Notes: generated by a model from the sequence alone, not told the origin. A stretch of DNA of 64,000 nt from Silurus meridionalis (GCF_014805685.1 NC_060891.1:3139001-3203000), one strand, 5' to 3'. Counted from the first letter of the stretch, positions 12,135-25,231 are shown. Made by a program: numbers and translations.

Positions 12135-12382
12135 GATGGCAGGAGAAGCTCCTCTCTGCACCTGGTGTAAAAGAGGGGAAACTCTGTTCTTTTTTTTCCC
12201 CTTTAAATTAATCCCAGGAGCTGCTCGGGACCCATGCGGGCAGCGGGGCGAAAATCCTCCAGTCTACAGGAAAGAAGTGGCTGCTGCTGCTGCTGTTTCT
12301 GCCTCCGGCTCGGGCATGATGAGGATGAAGATGGTGATGAAGAAGGTGCACTGAGTTTCCTGCAGCAGCTCTCCCTCTTTCT

Positions 12383-12425
<43 letters not shown>

Positions 12426-12496
12426 GGAGTGAAATGCAGTGCAATGGTAGCAGCACCTGGGTCAGATTTCCCTTATTCTCCGTGCACGCCTACTAC
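12135..12496 (-). promoter_or_regulatory. clmn: clmn 5' UTR / promoter region
   Basis: The sequence upstream of the clmn ATG is the most GC-rich part of the first 20 kb, with scattered CpGs near 12220-12320 and a CTG-like run (12284-12300). A (CT)n tract at 12388-12421 (GA in transcript sense) may lie in the 5' leader. No TATA box or start site can be fixed from sequence alone. Confidence 0.45.
12388..12421. repeat. (CT)n microsatellite
   Basis: About 17 CT units in the presumed clmn 5' region; GA-repeat tracts near promoters can bind GAGA-type factors, but nothing here proves a role. Confidence 0.95.
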
Positions 12497-12567
12497 CCAG
12501 GGTTGCCAGATTGCCAATATATAGGGTTGGCAAGTTTTCTCCCCTAATCCCTCTTCTTTCACCCTAG

Positions 12568-12645
12568 TGTAACCCACACCATCTTCTCTCTTTCATGGTT
12601 CCTTAGAGGTTCATTAGCTCAACCAGTTCTTCCCTTATTTTTTAA
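12568..12645. repeat. Direct repeat, copy 1 (upstream of clmn)
   Basis: The segment starts 'ctagtgtaacccacacc', then carries 'atggttcc' and 'aaccagttcttcc'. A diverged copy lies at about 13297-13370 with the same order of blocks. The origin is not recognised. Confidence 0.6.
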
Positions 12646-12659
12646 AAGTTTAGTGAGTT

Positions 12660-12661
<2 letters not shown>

Positions 12662-12702
<41 letters not shown>

Positions 12703-12758
12703 AAATCATATATATATATATATTTTAAATCATATATATATATATATATATATATATG
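12662..12758. repeat. (AT)n microsatellite, interrupted
   Basis: Three AT runs separated by two 'ttttaaatca' interruptions. Confidence 0.95.
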
Positions 12759-12922
12759 ACAAGTCTAATTATAATGCCCATAAGGCATTAGGGACCCCCA
12801 TGACAAGTAAAAAAAAGACTTCCCCCCAAGATTATTTCATTTAATAAATATATGAATTACACAACAACTGGGACCCCGTAAGACTCACTTCGAGCACTGT
12901 CTCATACCCCCTGTACTCCAGA

Positions 12923-13293
12923 GTAACCCAGAGGTCCCCAAACTGTTTTGCACCACAGACCAGTTCTATCCAAGACCGCTCATTCGCAGACTGGGCGATT
13001 GAGGTGTCACGCATATAACTAACCAAATTAACGTGCAAATTGTATTGCTATTATACATATATAATATAATTGTAAGTCAACCTAATATGCAAAATCAGTA
13101 GAAGCTCTGAGCCCCATATTATACAGAGCAGGATAGGATCGTGAGAATCCCCTGTTGCGATGAACCCATCTATTAGTATTTTTTGTGAAATTTTGATTTC
13201 TTTTTGCTGACACTCTCAGAGAGTCTCTTCTGTCTGGCCGGGAACCAAACAATTCATGGCCCGGTACTAGTTCATGGCCTGTGGTTGGGAACC
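12923..13293. mobile_element. hAT-like non-autonomous element
   Basis: The left end reads 'cagaggtccccaaactgttt' with 'gcaccacagacca', and the right end reads 'catggcccggtactag' and 'ggttgggaaccc'. These are the opposed termini of a common vertebrate hAT-derived repeat (ggtccccaa... / ...ttgggaacc). The interior lacks coding sequence. Confidence 0.7.
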
Positions 13294-13296
13294 CTT

Positions 13297-13370
13297 AGTG
13301 TAACCCACACCTTGTTCCCTTTTTTATGGTTCTGTGAGGTACATCAAATCAACCAGATCTTCCTTTTTTT
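13297..13370. repeat. Direct repeat, copy 2
   Basis: Diverged copy of 12568-12645 ('ttagtgtaacccacacc' ... 'aaccagatcttcc'), directly after the hAT-like element. Confidence 0.6.
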
Positions 13371-13984
13371 CTTCTTTTTCTGACACTTCAACATATAAAT
13401 ATAAATTGTATAATTTAACAAATAAATAACCTATGAAATGAATGAATGAATTATTTATTAAATGTATTTATTATTTGTTTGTTTATTAATTATGCGTGGT
13501 AATGCTATATAAATTACAGAATTCAATCAATCGTTTAAAACGCACAACATGGCAACCCACCCCACTGCAGCCTCCCTTAGGGACTGTAAAACCTTTGAAT
13601 GTAGGACCTGCCATGTAGACCTGCTTTATTATGTTGCCAGATTGGCCGAATGTACTCATCACTAGGATATATTTAACTTCACTAGGATGGGAAAATGGCC
13701 TTGAGAGGTCGAGAAATTGGGAACAACCAGATGCTAAGGGTACATTTTTCCCCTGACCTTCAACGCAGATTATTTGGTTCAGATGTCCACAAGCTTGTCT
13801 GATGTTTCTATTTTAGCTTCTGTGAGATTTGCTGAGGCCAGTTAAGTTTTTATCTGCTTATAAATAAAAAAAGAATGACTGATTTAGCAAAATCTAGTTG
13901 AGAAAACAAAATGATATTTGACTTTGGAATGTACCGAAGTTAAAGTAAAAGTGGAAATACTTCAACTTAAAGGTGCTCCGACTT

Positions 13985-14195
13985 CAGCAACTTTTGGGAT
14001 GAATTGGATCTACATGGAGTTGGCTGAATGCTGGAACAGGTTTGGAGCTCCTAGTTCAAGTTAAAACTTCATTCCCACCCATCCTTTATAATTATGTGCC
14101 TTTAACTGTGTGGTAACAGTTTGGGGAAGAATTGCATATGGACAGAAATGGCTGGCGTCTCAATACTTTTGGCTGAACTATGTGTACACCACCTG
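13985..14195 (+). mobile_element. Tc1-like MITE fragment
   Basis: Contains 'gctggaacaggtttgg', 'aacagtttggggaagaa' and 'gtctcaatacttttgg', the order expected for the distal half of the miniature Tc1-like family. The start 'gggatgaattggatc' resembles transposase 3' sequence, so the fragment may be a chimera. Confidence 0.65.
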
Positions 14196-14199
14196 GCAT

Positions 14200-15214
14200 A
14201 ACATTAGGCCATTATAACATTATGAGCAGTGAAGTGAAGAACACTGATTATCTCTTCATCATGGCACCTGTTAGTGGGTAGATTTATTTATTAGGCATCA
14301 AGTGAACTTTTGTCCTCAAAGTTGATGTTAGAAGCAGGAGAAATGGGCTTAAAGATTTGAGAGAGTTAGACAAATGTAACGTCTAGACGACTGAGTCGGA
14401 GCATCTCCAAAACTCTTGTGGGATTTTTTTGGTCTGCAGTGGTCAGTGTCTATCAAACGTGCTCCAAGGAAGGAACAGCGGTGAACCGGTGACAGGGTCG
14501 CGGGGGGACGAGGCACGTTGATGCACGTGGGGAGCGAAGGCTGGACCGTGTGGTCCGATCCAACAGACAAACTCCTGTAGCTCAAACTGCTAAAGAAGTA
14601 AATGCTGTTACTCGATGGGTCACGATGGTCATAATGTCTCAAACGAGGCATTGTTTAGAGGAATATTTTCTCGAGGTTGTAATAGTTTTTGGTCAGACGT
14701 TTTTTACAAGACAGATGCGATCTGCATTCATGAGGCTTATACAGGTGTATTTTCTGTTGTGTCTCATGATGATGACTGAGTGCTGAAGAATGTCTGCTGT
14801 TTTTTTTATATGAACCGTGACTCACCTAAATTTGAAACCAAGTTGAAACCAGGACTGGACCAGACAAATTCTAATTCATCTGGCAACCCTGGTATTTCGG
14901 TTACATTAAAAGCTTAAATATACTTGGTACATACAATAAATAGATCAGGTTGCGGGACATCCTGAGGCGCCAGGCTACCTTCGTTATCCTTTTGACCATC
15001 CTCCCAGGTTCAGCCCTGTTATTAATAAATTCTAGAAACATGAGTCATGGTGTGATTTTAAAGAAATCTATGCAGCGTCATTAAGAAGTTGTGTTTAACA
15101 CCTACTGAAGCCAGGGATGATGTAAATGATAAAAGAACGCACCACAGATGGGCTGAACTGGTGTACAAAATAAATATGTAAGAAGAAATAGACTTACCAT
15201 AACCTGGTTATATA
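14200..15214. other. Intergenic sequence, nothing recognised
   Basis: Between clmn and the syne3 3' end. Short open frames on both strands, none with similarity I recognise. Confidence 0.5.
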
Positions 15215-15425
15215 AGTATGCATACCCTTTTGAAATGGGGTATAAAGTCATCCTCGAATGAACCAATCACATTTCATGTTCAAAAGTAATTATCATACAC
15301 CTGATATAATTCAAGTGATTTTTAATGAAGTTCACAGAAAGATCAGGTGTCTGATTTTCTGGACTTCTGATTGATTTTAATTAGTTGCTGGAGACTGCAA
15401 AGAGCTTCTAAAGCATGTATAAAAA
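15215..15425 (+). mobile_element. Tc1-like transposon 5' fragment
   Basis: The block 'ccttttgaaatggggtata' with 'aaagtcatcctcgaatgaac' and, later, 'gcaaagagcttctaaagca' resembles the 5' end of a fish Tc1 element through the first transposase codons (an RREL/RKxH-type start). The reading frame is broken, so it is a dead remnant. Confidence 0.5.
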
Positions 15426-15975
<550 letters not shown>

Positions 15976-16368
15976 GTAGATGTAAAACGCTCTCCTGTGC
16001 TATAATCACGGTTCAGTAATTGGAACAAGCTCTTCAGCTGTATTCTCTTAAGAAGCACCGCTATAAAATTGGGTCTCTTGATGAGCTGCGGCAGAAAATA
16101 TTCAAAGACAATTAAAATAAGTGTTTACCAGGTCACCAGACAGTTCAGCTGCCAGGAATGTGAACGTGAACAAAGATTTCCTGCAGGAGAAAGAAAAGGA
16201 GGAGTCGAGTCTGAAGTGAAGCCACAATGTGTGGGACTTGAAACTTGCCTTATCTTTGTCTCTGAGATGAACTGAACCTGTGCAGCGTCACCGCTGCAGT
16301 GATGTTTATATTATTCATACATGCGTCTCTGAGGCTGATCATCAAGCAGCGTTTCTCGACTGAAAAAA

Positions 16369-16490
<122 letters not shown>

Positions 16491-17526
16491 ATGTGTAAGT
16501 TTACATTTGTGTTTCTAGCAGTCGTGTGTGGTCAGGGTTAAAGGTATCTGCCATGAGACCTTCAGAATCAACCTGCACCTGCAGCTTCAAATACATGTAG
16601 CTTAAAGGCTGTTGCTTGAACCAATCAGATTGCGAGTTGACCACACCAGGAACAGAAATTGATTTGGTCGCAGATATAAATACAAGGACAAATACAAAAA
16701 AAAAGTTAAGGAAAGTTCAGCCAAAAGAGTATAAACCTGAAAAAAACCCTACTTTTTATGAAATATTCACATTTTTTTCCCCTGTAGAATTCGCACAAAG
16801 CACACACAATATGCCTTCGTTTCTAATGAAAACCATAATGCATGGAAAAAATGCACGGAAAACCGGGGGGGGAGTCACTGAGGGGGCCACTGAATTGAGC
16901 ATCAACTCGTTGAATGAAACATCACACCATCTTGTCGTTGATTATTTTCTCATATTTTCTCATTTTATTCCAGACGTGGTTTGAAATATTACATAATCCA
17001 GCATTCGTTTATTTTTTTTGTCCCTCAAATAACTTAATCGCACCTAAATATTTCATGATTTGATGAGCTTTTCGATTGTTCCCGAGCCACGAAGTTTATT
17101 TTGTGTGGAGGAACTGAAAATACGGCTCTGACAGACACAGGAATGGCAGCGAACCAGCAATGACCATCTGTCGACTGTGAAAGTGTGTGGGTTGTGGAAA
17201 AAATGGCACCATGAGACGGGAAATCTGAGTACGTATGAGAGTCAGACGTATGTACGTCAGAACCTTTATGAATACGAGTAAAAAAACGCTCGCTTTATTA
17301 GGAACACCTGTACCTGTATTAAGTCGATCATGTGGCAGCAACGCTGAATAAAATCAAGCAAACGCACATCGGTTCACGTCAAACCATTTTCCTGGTTTCG
17401 TCTACTTCATGTTCATAAGCTTCAGATTCCTGTTTGGAATCACGCTTGTAAAGAGCACGTGTTTGTCTTATTGAGCTCAAACTGACTTGTGTTCTGGCAT
17501 TCCCCTGAAAATGGCATTTTGTGTGT
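16491..17526. other. Intergenic sequence, nothing recognised
   Basis: AT-rich sequence with no supported gene or repeat. Confidence 0.5.
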
Positions 17527-17565
<39 letters not shown>

Positions 17566-17649
17566 GCTGCACCTAGATCTCTTTCAAATAGTGACTTTGT
17601 CCTCATACGAGCTTGTCTATCTATCTATCTGTCTGTCAGTCAGTCAACA

Positions 17650-17734
<85 letters not shown>

Positions 17735-17765
17735 GCTGACTTTGTCCTCATATTCAGTGCATGTC

Positions 17766-17793
<28 letters not shown>
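17527..17793. repeat. Cluster of (CA)n, (TATC)n and (CT)n microsatellites
   Basis: CA array at 17527-17563, TATC array at about 17616-17734, and CT array at 17766-17793. Confidence 0.95.
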
Positions 17794-17796
<3 letters not shown>

Positions 17797-18246
17797 CTCG
17801 CTAATGTCATTAGATGTGCTTATTTATGGCAAAGGGCGTAATGAAATGAGGGTTTAATCAAAATGAAGTAGGAAAGATTCCCCTCACTCCTCCCCCCCCC
17901 CCCCTCTCAGTCAGTGAACTTTAACCCCTTGTATAAGCTCAAAAGACCCAATCGTGAACACTTATTGTATCCTTGCAACAAATGTACAGGATTTTTTTTT
18001 TCCACTTTTACAATTCTTTAAAGATCCAAAAATCAGTGCATGAAGGACGTCCCAAAATTGCTTAAATCTCCATAGAACATAAAAAATGTTTAAAAACCAT
18101 TCGATATAATCCATACGAAGAAATCAATTCACCTTGAATTATTGCAAAAGGTTTAAAAGGATCCTGGTGTCAGGAGTCAAATGATCTAAAAAGGGTTATG
18201 AATACTTACTCATCAGTACCTCTGGCTTTTAGGAGGTCAATAAACA
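17794..18246. other. Intergenic sequence, nothing recognised
   Basis: Contains a poly-C run at about 17892-17903; no gene or repeat family identified. Confidence 0.5.

Positions 18247-18293
<47 letters not shown>
18247..18293. repeat. (CA)n microsatellite
   Basis: About 23 CA units. Confidence 0.95.
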
Positions 18294-18297
<4 letters not shown>

Positions 18298-19030
18298 TAC
18301 TAACATAATGAACAGAATGAGTAAATTAGATCACTAAAGTAATCCATGACGTGACTCGCTAATCAACATTAGCAGATTAGCAAAACTCATGTGCTCAGCC
18401 TATAAATAAATTCTTCACAGCAATTCGTTATTTAGCCAAAACGACACACAAAGCAGTTCAGAAATAAATCATATATACAACAAGTGAACGGGTTCCTGCT
18501 GAAGGGCCGTGTTTTGTGCTAATCCTCTGAGCTAATTTGAATCTTTTTCAACACATCTATGTATAACATCTATGTGTTCAAAAATACTGTGTTCACTAGC
18601 GTACAAAACACAGCCGCTTGATTACCGCTCACGTGTAAACGCTTACAATACGCTTACAAACGCTGTGTGATTATTTTATAGATACCCTGTGTAGAACCAT
18701 ATATTTATTGGTCTGTTCCAAGTGCACGTGTCATATCCTGTGGCCAGAGATGCAAACGACATGCAAAGCTTTTGGGAAGGAAGTGCAAGACTCGACTCGA
18801 CTCCACTCAACATGAGCAGAAATAAAAATGAAAAGGGATGAAATGTTGGCTTTAGAGAATGATTAGAATAAAAAAGAGGGATTATGGTATGTGAGGATTA
18901 TAATCTGTAATCTGTTTTGGACACTGTTCTTTCCTGCTCGGGTCATCGTTTATTCCGGGTTACAGCGTTAATCTGGTTTTCCTTTGTGGGATGTGTTTAT
19001 CACAATATAGAGAAAAAGTTTGTGTGTGGG
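18294..19030. other. Intergenic sequence, nothing recognised
   Basis: No supported gene or repeat. Confidence 0.5.
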
Positions 19031-19034
19031 ATAG

Positions 19035-19137
19035 ATCATCCATCCATCTATCTATCCATTCAGCCAGCCATCCGTCCATCCGTCTGTGTCTACATGTCAA
19101 TCTATCTATCTATCTCTCTGTCTCTCTACATGTCAAA

Positions 19138-19211
<74 letters not shown>

Positions 19212-19238
19212 GTCTGTCTGTCTGTCTACATGTCAATA

Positions 19239-19306
<68 letters not shown>

Positions 19307-19412
19307 CGCCTGTCTACATGTCAAACTGTCTATCTATCTGTCTGTCCGTCCGTCTGACTATCTACATATCTATCCGTCCATCCGTCCGTCATATCTGTAT
19401 GTCTGTCTATCC
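19035..19412. repeat. Long (TATC)n array with TGTC, TCCG and CATG variants
   Basis: TATC runs are interrupted by 'tacatgtcaa' at four points (near 19093, 19130, 19227 and 19315), giving a higher-order unit of roughly 90-100 bp. Overlapping long open frames are tetranucleotide artefacts. Confidence 0.93.
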
Positions 19413-19785
19413 CTAATTTCTATTAAGCGCATCCACTAATAACACAATCTCCATTTCTCTGATTAAAGCCACGCCCCTTAGTGCAGTGCAGGGCTGTGAT
19501 TGGACAGTGGTTGTGTTTCGGTGTGGAACCACTGCAGCAGATTGAAACGAACAGAACCGTAATCGAAATTCCCACTTATTTCTGGCCTAATAACTAATTT
19601 AAAGTATTTAAAAACAGATAATAGAAATCGGTTGCCATAGAAACGAGGACGTAATTGTGTTGACATGGAGGCGTCTAGAAAATGAAGAAACACTGAGGCA
19701 TGATATAATAATAAGAGGAATATATTGGACACTTGGATGATACACTTGAATGATACAGAGGCCTAAATGAGGAGTGTGAAGTCAG

Positions 19786-19786
<1 letters not shown>

Positions 19787-19829
<43 letters not shown>

Positions 19830-20050
19830 AAGAAGAATTAAGCAGGAATGCTTTTTGAATAAATTGAAGCTAAAGGAACTACGCCAATGCAGGTCTTGAT
19901 GAGTTAGAATGCCAAGTGGAGTAAAGATTAAACATGCTTTCACACACACACACACACACACACACCTAAAACGCAAACAGCCTCACATGTGAAGTTACAA
20001 ATTGACTAGAGACAGGAACAATGATTAACCAATACACCAGGAGAGAACTG

Positions 20051-20103
<53 letters not shown>
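19787..20103. repeat. (GT)n / (CA)n microsatellites
   Basis: GT at 19787-19829, CA at 19941-19965, and GT at 20052-20103, spread over intergenic DNA. Confidence 0.95.
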
Positions 20104-20107
<4 letters not shown>

Positions 20108-20394
20108 GACACACATTGGGCTCGGATTAGACCCAGTTTTCTCTCAGCAGTGTCCCAAATAAACGGAAATGAATGGTAGAGCGAACACCTGCTGTTTTTT
20201 GTGTCCTTGTGATGCTTAAATAAATAAAAAATATATATATATCAAGTAACTTATAAAAATCATAATTGTGTGTGTGTGTGTGTGTTGCGTCTCACACTCG
20301 AAAGCATAAAACCTGTTCCAGTTAATCGACACCCCATTTTAATTCACTCGGAACAGGTCACAGGTCAACAGGATGTTGCATCAATTGAATTCCC

Positions 20395-20450
20395 TGAAGA
20401 GGCCAAAAGTTTGTGGACACCTCATCACACCCACAAGAGTCTTCTGAGTG
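20395..20450 (+). mobile_element. Short Tc1-like MITE terminus
   Basis: 'gccaaaagtttgtggacacc' is the characteristic end of the miniature Tc1-like family; only about 55 bp remain. Confidence 0.5.
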
Positions 20451-20519
20451 ATATAATGATCCAAATTCGGAATCATCATCTAATGTATAAAGAACCAAAA
20501 AATCCTTATAATATGTAAA

Positions 20520-22160
20520 TGCTTCATACCAAAACGCACCCACAGAACCCTTCAAAAATCTCTGGGTCGGGGTCCCGCGTGCTCGAGAGGTTCATTTCTT
20601 GTGTTCATTGTCGAAAGGAATTGTGTGAGGAAATAAAAGTGGCATGTGTTAGTTCCGACATTGTTGTTTCCCGACCATAAAATAAAACCACAGTGTGTGT
20701 TAAAGCACGATTGTGAAGCGTTGCTGCGTTGTGCAACGCCATCGGGCTGTCGCGACTCGCCGAACGAGTTCAATGACGTTCCTGCTGTTTGTTCGTCTCC
20801 GATACACAAAAGACAAAGTGTTTGGATCTGATCCCGATAAAGAGCACGACGTTCTCGTTTTGTTTTAGACTGCATTCAGGACCGAGTTATTTTTTACCAC
20901 ACAGAAGTATCCGGAATTCGTCTTAAACCACAAATAACAATCACCTTTTTTTGTTCATCATTTACACAAACAACTCTCGCTGCTTTATTTATTTTTATCC
21001 GTTTATAAATGAAATTTTACCACAGTATCTGCCACGTTTGGGCCCCTTTAGCTAAGCCATTACCCCGATGACCTCTAGGGGCGCTGTATCATGGCTGTCC
21101 CTGTGCTCTGACTGCTTGTTATCACTTCTATTATAAGTGTTATGAACAGTTGCTACCTCACCTGGTCTGTCGTTTCTATTTTTCCCACAATAATAAAGGA
21201 AAATATGATGCAGCATGTCCTGTCCCTCATCTGTCCTGCAGTCCTGAAGACTTTCTTATGGTGGAAAAACCCTAACCAGCTCAAAAAAAGAAAAAAGTAG
21301 GATTTACTAAATACCTTCAAAAACTGAAGCCTTTATGAGTCAATTATTCTATTCTATCTATTATAAGCTTAATAAATCAAAATTGTCGTGTCAAAAATTC
21401 ATGGGGGGAGGGGGGGTGTTTAGAGTGAAACGCCGGCGGAACCAAGAATCATTAACCCGAAATATGCAGAGGAATTCGGATCCGGATATTAAGTGTAAAC
21501 AAAAAGGTGACTTTTTAAACATAGAGTAAGGACACGCTCCATAGGCTGCGAACATGTTGCGTATTTATTGCCATGATTAAAAATACAAAAATATCGGTTA
21601 AATACAGTATTGCAGCTTAATGTTATACATTTCAAAAAAATATTGTATGAAAATAGCATGAACCTGGTCTTTTTAATAAAACGTCAAGCTCAGCACAGGT
21701 TTAACATTCGAAAGCTTCTACAGAAAGAAAAGAAAAAAAAAAAAAAATCCTTAAATTATTGGATTTTGAAAAGAATTGCTTCCGATCCGCCATACAGGAC
21801 GTTTAAAGGTTTACTTTCCTTTTTTTTCCCCCTTTAAAGACAAACAATATAAAGCAGTGCACGATGAAGCAACACTTCTAGGACACATCGTAGCTGATTG
21901 AGGACAGCCGACTGACTGTACACAGGTTTTGGTTTCGCAGGTATCAAGTATTAGTGGAGGTTCTATTTTAAAGTCACCTGAAACTTCTTTGAAGTCAAAA
22001 TGTTTATGATTCAAATCAGTGCATTTTTTTTCCTGCATATAGTGTTGAAATTCTTGGCAAAAAAACCCCCAAAAAAACCAACATTCTTTGATTTTCCTGT
22101 GTAGTAAAATTTAAAAAGATGAAACGGAGGACTCCTGAGTAAGCTTCCTGTTGCTCTGGA
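20520..22160. other. Intergenic sequence, nothing recognised
   Basis: A minus-strand frame at 20552-20875 (107 codons) has a plausible composition but no similarity I recognise, and a second frame is open on the opposite strand, so I do not call a gene. The rest is AT-rich. TTTATT motifs (AATAAA on the minus strand) at about 20979 and 21558 could mark distal syne3 polyadenylation, but this is not supported by anything else. Confidence 0.4.
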
Positions 22161-22164
22161 AACG

Positions 22165-22250
22165 ATTCGCTTTTGACCAATCAGAATGAAGCAATCAACA
22201 ATGCTGTATATTGCGATAGAGAGGACAAAAAAAGAAATGATACGTCACTA
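22165..22250. repeat. Short interspersed repeat ('gaccaatcagaatgaag')
   Basis: Shares 'tgaccaatcagaatgaag' and 'tcaacaatg' with 45565-45640; probably two fragments of one fish repeat family. Confidence 0.5.
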
Positions 22251-24454
22251 CACTCCACACTGTGGCTCACAGAAACCAAATCAGATTGTTCGGAAAATAT
22301 ATTAAAACAATTTTTATAAATATTAAATGTATTTTTAAAAATTACTTTTTCCCCTCTGCTTCTATTATTGAAATAATTTAATTTCTGACAAAGCTCATTG
22401 GTGATGTTCTTGAAAAAACACAGGAGATGTGAATCTAATTTGGAAAAAAGAAATGAAAAACGTATTTATGTATCATCTGAGAATTGTTGCATCATAAAAA
22501 AGAAAAGCCAATTAGGTTCCAGTATGCAAATGCAGGCTGCTTTACCATAAAACTCTCACTGGATGTTAAGATAAACAAGTATCCTGGTTAGCTAATATGA
22601 AAAGCTGATCAAGCTACCATTAGACAAGTTCTAGGTAAATTTATACATTTTCAAAAACTCTCCTTTTAATGAAAGAAAAAAAAATGGTTAAAAACATTTT
22701 TACTAAAAATGATAATCGGACTCACAGTGAGCAGTGAATCAAAAGGAAAAAATGATAAAATTTGAAAGAAAAAAAATTATATTAAAATTGAATATTTATA
22801 AAAGAAAAATTTAAGAAAAAAAAAGATACTAAAAGTTTTTTTTTTTATTTGTAGTGTTTTTTTGGTGCATTAATCGAACTGCCACACAACTGATATCAGT
22901 TTCTCGTTTGTATCCTTAATTTTGAAATGGTAGAAACGCTTGATGACTTTTTTTTTTGTTTGTTTGTTTTTGTTCTGACAATCTGCTTGACGAACTGATG
23001 ATTTAACCGTAGAAATTAATTCTACAGAACGGCAAATCTTTAGCTGAGCAAACAATTTGTACGCCAAACAGCTGCAGTTGTATAAATTTCCGTGTGAAAT
23101 GTTGCCAAAAAAAAAATGTAATTAAAAAAAAAAAAAAAAAAAAAAAACTTCAGAAAAGTTCCAGGTGACTTTACAGATTCTTCAAGACGAAGTGTTTTTT
23201 TTTTTCGTTTTGCATAACACAGTCTAAAAGATAAATAAAACGTCGCTGTTTTTCTGAGGCAAGACAGATTGTTTTTAACACTGCTTTTAAATAAAAAAAA
23301 TCCACCTGAGCTTCCTGCAAATCTCCTTGAAAAACACGCTCACACACATACAAACACAGATGTGCACACGTCAGCAGGCTTTCAGGCCACGCCCCCTTTA
23401 CGTCGTTCGATGCAGTATAAACGCATGTAATCCGAGTCGTACAGAACCGTTCTGATGATCGACAAAAAATGGGGTAACTACATTTAGTCATAGTTGCTGT
23501 GGCAACAGTCGGTCTGCTGCGACCAAAAAAACAAAAACAAAAAAACGCTCAATAAATAAAAATACAAAAAAATACACGAGGAAATTCTTGTCCTGGGCTG
23601 TTTTCACTCCGTCGCCTGGACCCTTCAGAACTTCAAATACCTCAGACAGTCAAATACATTTACAAAAATATCAGATTTTCACGCAAACGCTGACCTCGTT
23701 ATGTCCTCGTAGTGGTTAATAAAACACAGTTACACATAACGATCGTGATATCACGCCGCCTTCATTCTTGTGTGCCAGAACAAAGTAAGAAACAAAATAA
23801 TTCAAAACAAAAAACCCAAAAAAAATTTGCCCTAGCTTGTTATTAAGTTGCTAAAATAGTGGTAATGTGTGCTAGCTACATTACCTCATACGTCAGCAAG
23901 CAAGCTAGATACTATCGCTAAATACAAGCGTCACAACTGCGAGTTAGATAACGTTTCTAGCTAGCTAGCTAGCTTTTTGGTTACGTATTGTTTTCTCTTT
24001 GGATGCTACTTAAGTTGCGAATGAACACGTTCGGAGTACATGATGTTCATTTAACACAAGGGGGCGAATTTTTTACCTCAGATTTCGATATAATTTTTAT
24101 ATCCCAACATACTTCGTGAATTTACTGTAGGAGTCGTACATGCGCATGCTATTAATTGCGCTGATTTTGATGAACTGACTGTCGAGAGCAAGAAATCTGT
24201 TCAAATTACACTACAGGCTTCAAACACAAAAAGTACAACTTCTTAGCGGCAAGAAATTAGCAGGCGTGACAAACTTTGATATCGGGGCCTGACGTTGCGT
24301 TTGATCAAGCAAAGTTTTCTTTTGTAAAATAATGCATAGTAAAAGGTCGATCTTTGGTTCTTCTGCTACTGATTTCATTTTTGTATAAAATATTTACAAG
24401 GGCATACGAAGCAAAAAATGTAGCGTTAAATGGAAATTAGCATACAGTATATAA
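22251..24454. other. AT-rich intergenic sequence
   Basis: Rich in A and T homopolymers, including a poly-A run at about 23126-23148. No gene or repeat family is recognised. It may hold part of a long syne3 3' UTR, but I see no evidence for it. Confidence 0.4.
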
Positions 24455-24845
24455 ACTATACGGGCAAAAGTTTGTGGACACCTGCGCATTAGATTGTTAT
24501 GTGTTGTTTAAACCTCCCATTCCACATTGAGTCACCAGGTACTGTTAGAAGAAGCTCCACACTCTTCTGGGAAGATGTTCCACTAGATTTGGGGTGATTT
24601 CTGGTCATTCAGCAACAAGGGTGTTAGTAAAGTCAGGAACTGATGGTGTTGTTGAGGTGAGGACCCCTGGGAAGCAGAGATCAGATAACTATAGCAGGTC
24701 ACTCCAGATCTTCCATAGCAACCAATATAAACTATATCTTCATGGAGCAGGTTTTGTGGACAGGAGCATTGTCATGGTGGAACAGGTTTGAGTTTTGTAG
24801 TTCAAGTAAAGTCAGGTGTCCCAAAACAATTATCCATATAGTGCG
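24455..24845 (+). mobile_element. Tc1-like MITE, nearly full length
   Basis: It starts 'gggcaaaagtttgtggacac' and ends 'aagtcaggtgtcccaaaac' followed by 'tatagtgc', and carries the internal landmarks 'cttctgggaagatgttcca', 'cactagatttg' and 'attgtcatggtggaacagg'. This is the family of non-autonomous Tc1-like elements known from catfish and other fish. It has no transposase. Confidence 0.8.
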
Positions 24846-24861
24846 TCTTAATTATATAAAG

Positions 24862-24985
24862 GAGCAAACAAAAGTTAAGGGCCTTGCTCAAGGGCCCAAC
24901 AATGGCATCATTATGGTGTGGTGGGATTTAAACCTACAATCTTCCAATCACAAGTCCAACATCTCCTCCTCTGAGCTACCACATT
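24862..24985. repeat. Teleost interspersed repeat ('ttaagggccttgctcaaggg')
   Basis: 'aagggccttgctcaagggcc' followed by 'gggatttaaacctacaatct' and 'gagctaccacattaccc' is the 3' part of a widespread fish repeat also present at 28288-28380 and 56765-56892. Class (SINE or LINE tail) is uncertain. Confidence 0.65.
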
Positions 24986-25172
24986 ACCCGTACCTAATGA
25001 GCCACGGAGGGACGTTAATACAGTAATGATGAACAGAATATTGCAAACACACACTCGGGTTTTTCTACGGCGCAGTAGAACAGAACCGTCCATGCAATCG
25101 CTTTTTCGTGTATTATAATAAGACCGCAACAGCTCGAATCGTGAGAAACAGGTTGCCAGCGTCAAAGCCAGC

Positions 25173-25174
25173 CT

Positions 25175-25231
<57 letters not shown>
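25173..25231. repeat. (CA)n microsatellite
   Basis: About 29 CA units, with an (AAT)n run nearby at about 25361-25394. Confidence 0.95.

Larger units (their letters stand above)
12497..14892. mobile_element. 2.4 kb segment with perfect 15 bp inverted ends (candidate composite DNA transposon)
   Basis: CCAGGGTTGCCAGAT at 12497-12511 recurs as its exact reverse complement at 14878-14892. Another partial copy ('gttgccagattgg') lies inside near 13634. The interior has (AT)n tracts, a hAT-like element and a Tc1-like MITE, and no transposase. I see no convincing target-site duplication, so the pair could be two separate insertions of one family in opposite orientation. Confidence 0.4.

Noticed and set aside
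12133..12524. Plus-strand frames over the clmn first exon region
   Set aside because: Antisense to the recognised calmin start and to GC-rich and CT-repeat sequence.
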